Of a stretch of DNA of 64,000 nucleotides, positions 41,706 through 49,787 are shown piece by piece; position 1 is the stretch's first letter; every line of letters starts with the position of its first letter. The stretch spans positions 248,001 through 312,000 of the forward strand of contig NZ_AP012978.1 in NCBI RefSeq assembly GCF_000801295.1. The letters run 5' to 3'. Position numbers and translations under genes: made by a program. The stretch comes from an endosymbiont of unidentified scaly snail isolate Monju (GTDB taxonomy: Bacteria; Pseudomonadota; Gammaproteobacteria; Chromatiales; Chromatiaceae). The notes under the pieces are model-generated. The model was given only the letters and a program-made list of their open reading frames with translations, made no database searches and had not been told where the DNA came from.

Positions 41706-44657
41706 GCGGACAGCTGTTTTCCCCGGTGTGGTACCGCGTGGCCGATCTGCGACCGCGCCTGCGGCGGCACGTGGCGCTGTCCCGCCACCGCTATCGCGGG
41801 CAGCGCTGGTACCTGTTGAGCGACCCGGTCAGCGGACGTGATTTCCGCATCAACGAAGCGGGCTGGGCACTGGTCGGACGTTTCGATGGTCGGCGCACCC
41901 TGCAGCGGCTCTGGCAGGAGGTCTGTGAACGGCTGGGCGACGCCGCGCCCACCCAGGACGAGGTGATCCGCCTGCTGGGACGTCTGCACCAGGCCGACCT
42001 GGTGCAGATGCCCCCCCCCGCAACTGCCCGAACTGCAGCGGCGCAAGGGGCGGCAGCGACGCGCCCGCTGGCTCCAGTACCTGCGTTCCCCGCTGTCGAT
42101 CAAGATCCCCCTGTGGGACCCCGACGCCTTCCTCTCGCGCACCCTGCCGCTGGTCGCCCTCCTGTTCAGCCGCCGGGGCTTGCTCGGCTGGGTGTTGCTG
42201 GTCGGCAGCGCAGCGGTGCTCGGCGCTGAACATTTCGACACCTTGCGCGAGGGTTGGCAGGACCGCCTGTTCAGCCTCCAGGGCATCGTGATGCTCACCC
42301 TGCTCTACCCGCTGGTCAAGGCTCTGCACGAACTGGCACACGGTTGGGCGGTCAAGCGCTGGGGAGGCGAGGTGCACGAGATGGGGGTGATGCTGCTGGT
42401 GTTCCTGCCCGTGCCCTATGTCGATGCCTCGGCATCGACCCGCTTCGAGTCACCGGCGCAACGCATGATGGTAGCGGCGGCCGGGGTGCTCACCGAGCTG
42501 GGCATTGCCGCCCTGGCGATGTGGTTCTGGGTCTATGCCGAGCCCGGTCTGGCGAGGGCGCTGGCCTGGCAGACGATGCTGATCGGCACCGTCTCCAGCC
42601 TGCTGGTCAACGGCAATCCCCTGCTCAAGTTCGATGCCTATTACGTGCTGGCCGATGCCCTGCAGATCCCCAATCTGGCGAAACGCGCCAATGCGCACAT
42701 CGGCTGGCTGGCGCGCCGTTACCTGCTGGGCGACCGCGAGGCCGAACCGGCCGTGCAGGCCCCGGGTGAGGCCCCCTGGCTGACCGCCTACGCCGTGCTC
42801 TCCTTCGTGTACCGGACCCTGCTGGTGGCCGGCATCCTGCTGTTCGTCTCCGGGCGCTTCTTCGCCGTGGGTATCGTGCTTGCGGCCTGGGCACTGGCCG
42901 GCAGCCTGCTGATCCCGCTGATCGGTCGCTTCTGGCGGCTGACCCGCACCCTGTCGCTGCGTCGTCGACGCCTGCGCGGCTATGGCCTGATGCTGGGCGG
43001 GCTGATGCTCGCCTGGGCCGCTGTCGCCTGGCTGCCCCTGCCACACAACCTGCTGGTGCAGGGGGTGGTCTGGGTGCCCGAGAATGCCCGCCTGCGGGTC
43101 GCCGAGGCCCGGCTGGCCGGGTCGCGTGCCCGCCTGGAGGCCGCAACGGGTGACCGGGTCGAACGCGAATTGGCGCAACAGGCGCTGGCCTTTGCCCGGG
43201 GAGAGGCCGAGCGCCTGCGCGAACGGGTCGCGGCCCTGCTGCTGCGTGCCCACCGCGAAGGCGAACTGGCCCTGCCGCGGGCCGCCGATCTGCCGGGGCG
43301 CTTGCTGGCCCGGGGCGAGGCGGTCGGCTGGCTGCTGGCGCCGGGTGAACGGGTGGTGCGCGCCTTTCTCGATCAGGCCGCCTGGGACCAGCTGCAACAA
43401 GCGGGCTACGAAGTCACGGCGCGGCGCGCCAGCCGCCTGGCGCAGGAACTCCCGGCCCGGGTCGTGCGCCTGATCCCGGGTGCCACCCGCGAGCTGCCCA
43501 GTCGGGTGCTGGGGGTATCGGGCGGCGGCCCCTGGCCGGAGGTGCCGCAGCAGCCGACGAACGAATCGCCGGAGCCCCCTCTGCCACAGGCCCTGCGCCC
43601 CGGTTTCATCATGGACCTGCGCCTGCCGGGGAGTCGGCTGGAATGGCCGGAAGAACGCATCTACCTGCGCTTCGCGCTGCCGACCGAACCCCTGCTGCCG
43701 CGCCTGCAGGCGCTCACGGCCCTGCATCGTCTGCGCCCGGACCGCGACTACCTGGTACAGGACGACAAGGTACAGATCATCGATCCGCATACCGGTCGGG
43801 TGCTGCCCGACCGCCAATGGTCCCAGGGCCTGCAACAACTGGTGGAGATCAAGGAGGGACTGGAGCCCAGTCGGGCGAACCGTACCCTGGCGAAGATCAG
43901 TTATCAGCGTTTCTTCCGCCGCTACCACCATCTCTGTGGCCTCAGCGGGACCGCGCGCGAGGTGGCCACCGAGCTGTGGCGGGTGTATGGGCTGGCCGTT
44001 GCCAGGGTGCCCACGCACCGGCCGGTACAGCGACGCCGGCTGCCGCCGCGGGTCTTCGCCCGCAGCGAGGCGCGCTGGGATGCGGTGGTCGCCCGCCTGG
44101 AGGAATGGCATGCGCAGGACAAGGCCGTGCTGGTGGGGTGCGACAGTGTGGCGGCCTCCGAGACCCTGTCGCGTCGGCTCGCCGAGCGTGGCTTGCCGCA
44201 TCGCGTGCTGAATGCGCGCCAGTCGCGCGAGGAGGCCGAACTCGTGGCCCGGGCCGGGCAGCCGGGGAGCATCACCGTCACCACGCAGATGGCCGGACGC
44301 GGTACCGATATTCGCATTGCCGGGTCCGTGCGCGAGAACGGCGGCTTGCACGTGCTCCTCAGCGCCTGCCAGGGGGCACGGCGCATCGATCGCCAGCTCG
44401 AGGGGCGATGCGCGCGCCAGGGTGATCCGGGCACGGTACAGTATCTGCTGAGCTGGGAAGACGCGCTGGTGCGCCAGTGGCGGCCGCGCTGGCTGGCGCT
44501 GCGTCCCGGGGGGCGTCCCGGGGGGCGTCCCGGCCTGCTGCTGATGCGCTGGCTGCAGTGGCGCGCCGAGCGTGCGGCGGCCCGTCAGCGCGACTGGGTG
44601 CAACGACAGGACGAACAGGAGGAAGAACTGATGGCCTATGCCGGAGCGAGCGAATGA
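41702..44657 (+). CDS. PqqD-like/M50 site-2 protease/HlyD-like protein fused to the C-terminal half of a SecA-like ATPase (frameshifted at a poly-C run)
   Basis: About 984 residues when repaired. Residues 1-110 resemble a PqqD-like winged helix. Membrane helices follow with the M50 zinc site HELAHGW (about residue 209) and NGNPLLKFDAYY. An HlyD-like part ends with EERIYLRF (near 650). From about 675 the sequence is SecA-like: DYLVQDDKVQIIDPHTGRV, QWSQGLQQLVEIKEG, ISYQRFFRRYHHLCGLSGTA, VLVGCDSVAASE, TTQMAGRGTDI and RRIDRQLEGRCARQGDPG. The Walker A and DEAD-type NBD1 of SecA are absent. A run of nine C at 42011-42019 breaks the frame (eight would restore it); the intact frame runs 42180-44657. 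Overlaps both neighbours by 4 bases. Likely the inner membrane motor or processing part of the exporter. Confidence 0.82.
42011..42019 (+). repeat. Poly-C tract (9 C) at the frameshift in the M50-SecA gene
   Basis: Nine C residues follow atg. With eight, the frame reads MPPPQLPELQRRKGRQ and joins the downstream frame; with nine it does not. Either a homopolymer sequencing error or a slippage-prone phase-variable tract. Confidence 0.85.
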
Positions 44658-45385
44658 AGGCCGGGATCGGCAGCCTGGTGGCTGGTCTGTTGATGACGAC
44701 GGTTGCGCTGGCCGGGGATCTCGGCGAGACCCGTTTCGATTGCCTGCTCGAGCCGAACGCCCAGGTCGACCTCGGTGGCGGTTCTCCGGGCGTGGTCAGC
44801 GAGGTGCGGGTCGAGCGTGGCCAGCGTATCCGCAAGGGGCAGGTGCTGGTGCGCCTCAATGACGGCCTGGAACGCACCGCCCTGGCACGCGCCAAGGCAC
44901 GGATTGCGCGCGGCCAGCGACGTCTCGAGCGCAACCAGGCGCTCTACGAGATGAAGATGCTCTTGCCCGAGGAACGCGACGACATCGAGATGGATATCCG
45001 TTCCGCCGAGGCCGATGCCGCCGAAGCGCGCGAGCGTCTGCGCCTGCGGGTGCTGAAGAGCCCGATCGACGGGGTGGTGGTGGAGCGCAGCATCGACCCG
45101 GGCGAACTGTTGGGCAGTGACCCTGTGCTGCGACTGGCCAGCCTGGATCCTCTGCATGTCGAGGTGATCCTGCCTGCCCGGTACTTCGGGCAGGTGAGCG
45201 CGGGCCAGCAGGCCAGCGTCTATCCGGCCGAACCACTGGGGGGCGAATACCCGGCCAGGGTGGCCATCGTGGACCCGGTGGTCGACCCGGGCAGCGGCAC
45301 CTTCCGGGTACGCCTGTTGCTGGACAATCTCGGCAACCGCATCCCGGCGGGCCTGCGTTGCCAGGTGCGTTTCGGAAAATCGTGA
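44654..45385 (+). CDS. Periplasmic adaptor protein (HlyD/RND membrane-fusion family)
   Basis: The 243 residues start with a signal peptide (VAGLLMTTVALAGD). A lipoyl half-motif (GVVSEVRVERGQRIRKGQVL), a short helical hairpin (about 75-120), the second half LRVLKSPIDGVVVERSIDPG and a beta-barrel VEVILPARYFG with PVVDPGSGTFRVRL follow. It is shorter than a full RND adaptor (about 350-400), lacking most of the last domain. It is the second adaptor of the island and the last gene before ccoS. Its start overlaps the M50-SecA stop (ATGA), so it belongs to the same operon. Confidence 0.88.
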   Translation: MKAGIGSLVAGLLMTTVALAGDLGETRFDCLLEPNAQVDLGGGSPGVVSEVRVERGQRIRKGQVLVRLNDGLERTALARAKARIARGQRRLERNQALYEMKMLLPEERDDIEMDIRSAEADAAEARERLRLRVLKSPIDGVVVERSIDPGELLGSDPVLRLASLDPLHVEVILPARYFGQVSAGQQASVYPAEPLGGEYPARVAIVDPVVDPGSGTFRVRLLLDNLGNRIPAGLRCQVRFGKS

Positions 45386-45451
45386 AGGGGGCGCTTTCCC
45401 CCTCCGTCCATATGAAGTATATTAGCGACAAGCGAAATACATGAGCCGCCG

Positions 45452-45661
45452 ATGGAAATACTCTTCCTTCTGATTCCGCTGGCAATTGGCCTGATGGCGG
45501 TGGCTGTCGTGTTTTTCCTGTGGACCGTGAAGAGCGGTCAGTACGACGATCTCGAAGGACCGGCGCATCGCATCCTGATGGACGACGATGACCCCTTGAT
45601 CCCCGGCAACCGGCGTGCCGCTGCGAGGGAACGGGGCAAGGCCGGCGATTCCGAAGACTGA
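45452..45661 (+). CDS. ccoS: cbb3 oxidase maturation protein CcoS/FixS
   Basis: A 69-residue protein with one N-terminal helix (ILFLLIPLAIGLMAVAVVFFLW), then the diagnostic SGQYDDLEGPAHRILMDDD. CcoS is needed for heme and copper insertion into CcoN. It normally follows ccoI directly; here 28.2 kb separates the two. A possible -10 element tatatt at 45417-45422 suggests its own promoter, without a clear -35. Confidence 0.93.
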   Translation: MEILFLLIPLAIGLMAVAVVFFLWTVKSGQYDDLEGPAHRILMDDDDPLIPGNRRAAARERGKAGDSED

Positions 45662-45723
45662 GGTCGTGGTGCGGGTCGCCGTACGCGGATGAATCGACTG
45701 TCTCTCATGACGGAGTAGTAGCC

Positions 45724-45816
45724 ATGTTCAGTTTCGAAAACTTCCCCATGACCATCGTCGTGACCCTGATCGTGGTCGCCTGGCTGAGTTTCTTCTCGGT
45801 AGTTTTCTCCGGCTGA
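45724..45816 (+). CDS. Small single-helix membrane protein (30 residues)
   Basis: Encodes a short polar start (MFSFENFPM), one hydrophobic helix (TIVVTLIVVAWLSFFSVVF) and ends SG. A good ribosome site (ggag, 45712-45715) lies 8 bases upstream. I do not recognise a family. Its position just after ccoS and before a strong terminator suggests it ends the cco unit. Confidence 0.6.
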   Translation: MFSFENFPMTIVVTLIVVAWLSFFSVVFSG

Positions 45817-45828
45817 CAGCCGGGCTCC

Positions 45829-45865
45829 GCCCCCCGGACAGGGTCGCAGACCCTGTCCGGGGGGC
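45829..45865. terminator. Perfect 17-bp inverted repeat after the cco genes
   Basis: GCCCCCCGGACAGGGTC and GACCCTGTCCGGGGGGC pair without mismatch around the loop gca. No T-run follows. It stands 16 bases before a second hairpin and probably forms part of the same termination or mRNA-stabilising region. Confidence 0.65.
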
Positions 45866-45881
45866 GCCGGCTCCGTCGGCC

Positions 45882-45922
45882 CCCACAAAAAACCCCCGCG
45901 GATAGCGGGGGTTTTTTGTGGG
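45882..45922. terminator. Bidirectional intrinsic terminator between the cco unit and rpoH
   Basis: An 18-bp stem (cccacaaaaaacccccgc with its complement) encloses the loop ggata; the stem is flanked by an A-run on one side and a T-run (ttttttgt) on the other, so it can act on both strands. Genes on both sides converge here, as expected. Confidence 0.9.
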
Positions 45923-45949
45923 CCGTCCGATGTGAGCAGGGATAGAGCG

Positions 45950-46825
45950 TCAGGCCGCCAGCAGTTCGCCCTCTTCGCCCATCAGCTTGCGCAGCTTTTT
46001 CATGGCCGCCTTCTCGATCTGGCGGATGCGCTCGGCCGATACGCCGTAGTCGGCAGCCAGCTCGTGCAGGGTCTCCTTCTTCTCGTTCAGCCAGCGGCGT
46101 TGCAGGATGTCGCGCGAGCGATCGTCGAGCTGTTCGAGGGCTTGTATCAGCAGCTCGTGCTCGTGCTGTTCGCTGTCTTCGGCCTCCAGACGCCGCGACG
46201 GCTCCTCGCGCAGGTCGGCCAGGTAGGCCGAGGGCGTGAAGGCGGCGTTGTCGTCTTCGTCGGCCTCCAGCGGGTCGAAGGCGACATCGTGGCTGCTCAG
46301 GCGCGCCTCCATCTCGATCACTGTCTCGGGCTTGACGCCCAGGTCCTCGGCCACGCCCTCGATCTCTTCCTGCGAGAACCAGCCCAGGCGCTTCTTGGCC
46401 GAGCGCAGGTTGAAGAACAGCTTGCGCTGGGCCTTGGTGGTGGCCACCTTGACGATGCGCCAGTTGCGCAGGATGTATTCATGGATCTCGGCCTTGATCC
46501 AGTGCACCGCGAAGGAGACCAGGCGCACACCCATGTCGGGGTTGAAGCGGCGCACCGCCTTCATCAGGCCCACGGTGCCTTCCTGGATCAGGTCGTTTTG
46601 CGGCAGGCCGTAGCCGTTGTAGCCGCGCGCGATGCGTACCACGAAGCGCAGGTGCGAGAGCACCAGCTGGCGTGCGGCTTCCAGGTCCTTGTGGTCACGC
46701 CAGCGTACCGCCAGTTCGTGTTCTTCCTCGGCGCTGAGCATCGGCAACTGGAAGGCCGCGCTGATGTAGGACTCCATGCTGCCGGTGGGCAGCAGGCTGG
46801 GGAAATTCATTGCTTGCTGGGTCAT
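45950..46825 (-). CDS. rpoH: RNA polymerase sigma-32 factor (heat shock)
   Basis: The 291 residues carry the sigma-32 signatures: [20 protein letters not shown] and [34 protein letters not shown] (region 2), the RpoH box [17 protein letters not shown], and the region 4 helix-turn-helix [18 protein letters not shown]. Directs RNA polymerase to chaperone and protease genes. Two CIRCE operators lie immediately upstream, so HrcA control is indicated. It is separated from the ftsX stop by about 190 bases, enough for its own promoter. Confidence 0.97.
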   Translation of the reverse strand: MTQQAMNFPSLLPTGSMESYISAAFQLPMLSAEEEHELAVRWRDHKDLEAARQLVLSHLRFVVRIARGYNGYGLPQNDLIQEGTVGLMKAVRRFNPDMGVRLVSFAVHWIKAEIHEYILRNWRIVKVATTKAQRKLFFNLRSAKKRLGWFSQEEIEGVAEDLGVKPETVIEMEARLSSHDVAFDPLEADEDDNAAFTPSAYLADLREEPSRRLEAEDSEQHEHELLIQALEQLDDRSRDILQRRWLNEKKETLHELAADYGVSAERIRQIEKAAMKKLRKLMGEEGELLAA

Positions 46826-46855
46826 GTCCGTTGGACTCCTCTTGGTCTGTCCACA

Positions 46856-46885
46856 AATCTAGCACTCTCTTTTGGAGAGTGCCAA
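46856..46885 (-). promoter_or_regulatory. Likely rpoH promoter overlapping CIRCE operator 1
   Basis: On the reverse strand TTGGCA (46885-46880) and TAGATT (46861-46856) are 18 bases apart, about 30 bases upstream of the rpoH start codon. The spacer is almost wholly the CIRCE palindrome, so repressor binding would block this promoter. Confidence 0.55.
46859..46885. promoter_or_regulatory. CIRCE operator 1 (HrcA site), near-consensus
   Basis: CTAGCACTC-N9-GAGTGCCAA, against the consensus TTAGCACTC-N9-GAGTGCTAA: one mismatch in each arm, exact 9-base spacer. Confidence 0.85.
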
Positions 46886-46892
46886 GCCGTTT

Positions 46893-46919
46893 TTAGCACT
46901 CGCTTCCTGAGAGTGCTAA
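46893..46919. promoter_or_regulatory. CIRCE operator 2 (HrcA site), perfect consensus
   Basis: TTAGCACTC-gcttcctga-GAGTGCTAA matches the CIRCE consensus in all 18 arm positions with the exact 9-base spacer. Its centre is 34 bases from that of operator 1, about three helical turns, suggesting cooperative binding of HrcA. Confidence 0.95.
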
Positions 46920-47015
46920 TTAGCAGAAAAGTTCCGGGGTTGAAAAAAATCGAGCACAGAATCTGCAGGGTTTTTGCGCGGGATCAAAAGGGGGGCGGGG
47001 GCCACCCGGGACTGC

Positions 47016-47975
47016 TCACTCGGGCTGGATGCGCGCCAGGTGGCGCCCGACTGCCAGCCAGGCGCCGACCAGGCCGAGCAGCGGGCCGCCGGCGAGCACG
47101 CTCAGCAAGGTGCCGGAGGTGACAAGGCCCAGCTGGAAGTCCGAGGCGTAGAGCCCGGCCAGGCGCTGTACCGGGCCCTGCATCAGGCCGAGGCCGAGGG
47201 TCACCAGGAGCAGCGCGATCAGGGCGCCGAGCAGGCCGTACCACAGCCCCTCGTAGAGGAAGGGGCGGCGGATGAAGGCGTCGGTGCCGCCGACCAGCTT
47301 GACCACCTCGATCTCGTGGTGGCGGTTCTGGATCTCCAGGCGCACGGTGTTGCCGACGATCAGCAGCACCGCGGTCGAGAGCAGGCCGGCCAAGACCAGG
47401 ATGCCACGCTCGAGGGCATGGGTGATGGCCTCCAGACGGCGCACCCATTGCAGGTCCACGCGCACCAGAGCGATCTCCCGGTACTGTCCGAGTTCTTTCG
47501 CCAGGCGCTCGGTATCCGCCGCCGAGCTGGCGAAGGTGGCGGGCCGGATCAGGATGACTGCCGGCAGCGGGTTGCGGTCGAGCAGGTCCAGCGCCTCGCC
47601 GAAGCCGGAGCGCTGGCGAAATTCCTCCAGCGCCTGGGCGCGGGTGATCAGGCGCGCCTCGCCGACGTCCGAGCGCCGTGCCAGGGTGTCGCGTACCACC
47701 GCGGCCTTGCGGTCGTCGATCTCGTCTGCCAGGAACAGCGAGATGCTCGAGCCACCGTCCCAGTTGCCCGTGAGCTCGCGTACATTGTCCACCAGCAGGT
47801 AGAGCCCGCTGGGCAGCGCAATGGCGATGCCGATCACCGCGGTGGTCATCAGGGTGGCGAGTGGTTGCCGGGCCAGCCGGCCCAGCGAGGCCAGGGCGTT
47901 CTGCGCATGCCGCGCCAGCCAGGTCAGCGGGTTGCGGTTGCGCCGGAAGCCGGTCGGCTGGGTATCGCGTTTCAT
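47016..47975 (-). CDS. ftsX: Cell division protein FtsX
   Basis: The membrane partner of FtsE, which links divisome assembly to septal peptidoglycan hydrolysis. The 319 residues have a basic cytoplasmic N-terminus, helix 1 (about residues 38-60, LATLMTTAVIGIAIALPSGL), a periplasmic domain, then three helices near VLAGLLSTAVLLIVGNTVRLEI, EGLWYGLLGALIALLLV and LSVLAGGPLLGLVGAWLAV. The start ATG at 47975 overlaps the ftsE stop (ATGA), as expected in the ftsYEX order. Confidence 0.95.
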   Translation of the reverse strand: MKRDTQPTGFRRNRNPLTWLARHAQNALASLGRLARQPLATLMTTAVIGIAIALPSGLYLLVDNVRELTGNWDGGSSISLFLADEIDDRKAAVVRDTLARRSDVGEARLITRAQALEEFRQRSGFGEALDLLDRNPLPAVILIRPATFASSAADTERLAKELGQYREIALVRVDLQWVRRLEAITHALERGILVLAGLLSTAVLLIVGNTVRLEIQNRHHEIEVVKLVGGTDAFIRRPFLYEGLWYGLLGALIALLLVTLGLGLMQGPVQRLAGLYASDFQLGLVTSGTLLSVLAGGPLLGLVGAWLAVGRHLARIQPE

Positions 47976-48643
47976 GCCGCCGCTCCCGAGTCGTGCAGGA
48001 TGCGGCCCTCGCGCAGCTGCACGATGCGCTTGCCGAAGCCCCGGATCAGGTCGACATCGTGGGTGGCGATGAGCATGGTCACGCCCACCTGATTGAATTG
48101 CAGGAACAGTTCCATGATCTCGCGCGAGAGCTCGGGGTCGAGGTTGCCGGTGGGCTCGTCGGCAAGCAGCACCGGCGGCTTGCTCACCAAGGCGCGGGCG
48201 ATGCCCACGCGCTGCTGTTCGCCACCCGAAAGGGAAATCGGCTGGCTGCGTTCCTTGCCCAGCAGGCCGACCTTGTCCAGCGCGGCGCGCACCCGGCGCT
48301 GGATTTCCTGGTGGCCCATGCCGGCGACCACCAGCGGCAGGGCCACGTTGTCGAACACGGTACGGTCGGCGAGCAGGCGGTGGTCCTGGAAGATCATGCC
48401 CACCTCGCGGCGGTGGTAAGGCACGTCGCGCGCCTTCAGGCGGTTGAGGTTGCGTTCGTTGACCCAGACCTGGCCGCGGGTGGCACGCTCGAGCAGTCCG
48501 ATCAGCTTGAGCAAGGTGCTCTTGCCGGCGCCGGAATGGCCGGTGACGAACACCAGCTCGCCCGGTTCCACCTGCAGGCTGACCCCGGCCAGGCCCTCGC
48601 GCCCGGTGGGGTAGCGCTTGGCGACGTTGTCGAAGCGGATCAT
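47972..48643 (-). CDS. ftsE: Cell division ATP-binding protein FtsE
   Basis: ABC-type ATPase of 223 residues. Walker A is GHSGAGKST, the Q loop IFQDHRLL, the signature LSGGEQQR, Walker [13 protein letters not shown], and the switch ATHD. It partners FtsX, with overlapping start and stop codons on both sides (ftsY and ftsX), so the three genes form one unit. Confidence 0.97.
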   Translation of the reverse strand: MIRFDNVAKRYPTGREGLAGVSLQVEPGELVFVTGHSGAGKSTLLKLIGLLERATRGQVWVNERNLNRLKARDVPYHRREVGMIFQDHRLLADRTVFDNVALPLVVAGMGHQEIQRRVRAALDKVGLLGKERSQPISLSGGEQQRVGIARALVSKPPVLLADEPTGNLDPELSREIMELFLQFNQVGVTMLIATHDVDLIRGFGKRIVQLREGRILHDSGAAA

Positions 48644-49632
48644 GTCGCGGTGTCGTCCTCCGAGCGCTCGAACAGGGCGCGCACGAACTCGCGCGCCTCG
48701 AAGGGGCGCAGGTCCTCGATGCCTTCGCCGACGCCGATGAAGCGGATGGGGATGCCCAGGGTGTCGGCAATGGCGAACACGATGCCACCGCGCGCGGTGC
48801 CGTCCAGCTTGGTGAGCGTGATGCCGGTCAGCGGTACCGCCTCGTCGAACTGGCGTGCCTGGTTGAGGGCGTTCTGCCCGGTGGTGGCATCGACCACCAG
48901 CATGACCTCGTGGGGCGCCTCGGGATCGAGTTTTTTCATCACCCGCGCGATCTTCGCCAGCTCGTCCATCAGGTTGGACTTGGTGTGCAGGCGACCGGCA
49001 GTATCGGCGATCAGCACATCCATGCCGCGTGCCTGCGCCGCCTGCAGGGCGTCGAAGATCACCGAGGCAGCGTCCGCGCCCGTGGCCTGGGCGATCACCG
49101 GCACGCCGTTGCGTTCGCCCCAGGTCTGCAGTTGCTCGACCGCGGCGGCGCGGAAGGTGTCGCCGGCGGCCAGCATCACCTTCTGGCCCTCGTCGAGCAG
49201 GCGCCGCGCCAGCTTGCCGATGGTGGTGGTCTTGCCGGCACCGTTGATACCGACCATGAGGATCACCTGTGGCCGGCCCTCGGCCGCGGCCTTCACCGGC
49301 CGGTCGGCCTGCTCGAGGATGTCGGTCAGCATGTCCTGCAGCACCTGTTGCAGGGCCTGCGGGTCGGACAGCTCGTGGCGTATCACCCGCGCGGTCAGCT
49401 CGTCGATGATGCGGCGTGTGGTGTCCACGCCCACGTCGGCGGTGAGCAGCAGGGTCTCGAGTTCCTCGAGCAGCTCGTCGTCGATCTGGCGGCGTCCCAG
49501 CAACAGGCTGGCCAGGCCGTCGCCCAGGTTGGCGCGGGTACGCGACAGGCCGCGGCGCAAGCGCTCGAACAGCCCGGGCTTCTTCTCGGGGGCGGGGGTC
49601 TCCTGGGTCTTCTTCTTGCCGAATCCGAACAT
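48640..49632 (-). CDS. ftsY: Signal recognition particle receptor FtsY
   Basis: GTPase that docks ribosome-SRP complexes at the membrane. The 330 residues have a short acidic/basic N-terminal tail (GKKKTQETPAPEKKPG), the N domain, and the G domain with GINGAGKTTTIGKLA (G1), DTFRAAAVEQL, DTAGRLHT (G3) and TKLDGTARGG (G4). The N-terminal A domain is short, as in many non-enteric bacteria. First gene of ftsYEX; the gap at 49633-49787 to the divergent M16 gene should hold both promoters, but none was clear. Confidence 0.97.
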   Translation of the reverse strand: MFGFGKKKTQETPAPEKKPGLFERLRRGLSRTRANLGDGLASLLLGRRQIDDELLEELETLLLTADVGVDTTRRIIDELTARVIRHELSDPQALQQVLQDMLTDILEQADRPVKAAAEGRPQVILMVGINGAGKTTTIGKLARRLLDEGQKVMLAAGDTFRAAAVEQLQTWGERNGVPVIAQATGADAASVIFDALQAAQARGMDVLIADTAGRLHTKSNLMDELAKIARVMKKLDPEAPHEVMLVVDATTGQNALNQARQFDEAVPLTGITLTKLDGTARGGIVFAIADTLGIPIRFIGVGEGIEDLRPFEAREFVRALFERSEDDTAT

Positions 49633-49787
49633 GTGGTCCTTCCAGTGCTGCGGGAAGTGGTTTCCCCGGGTGTCTGTGAGAAGGCGGGGATTTGTCTTGC
49701 AGTCGGCTGCGGCTCTTGGAAGAATACCGCAGGTCTCGATGCCCCGAATCCTAACACCTGCGGGCCATTCAGGAGTATTCGCACATC

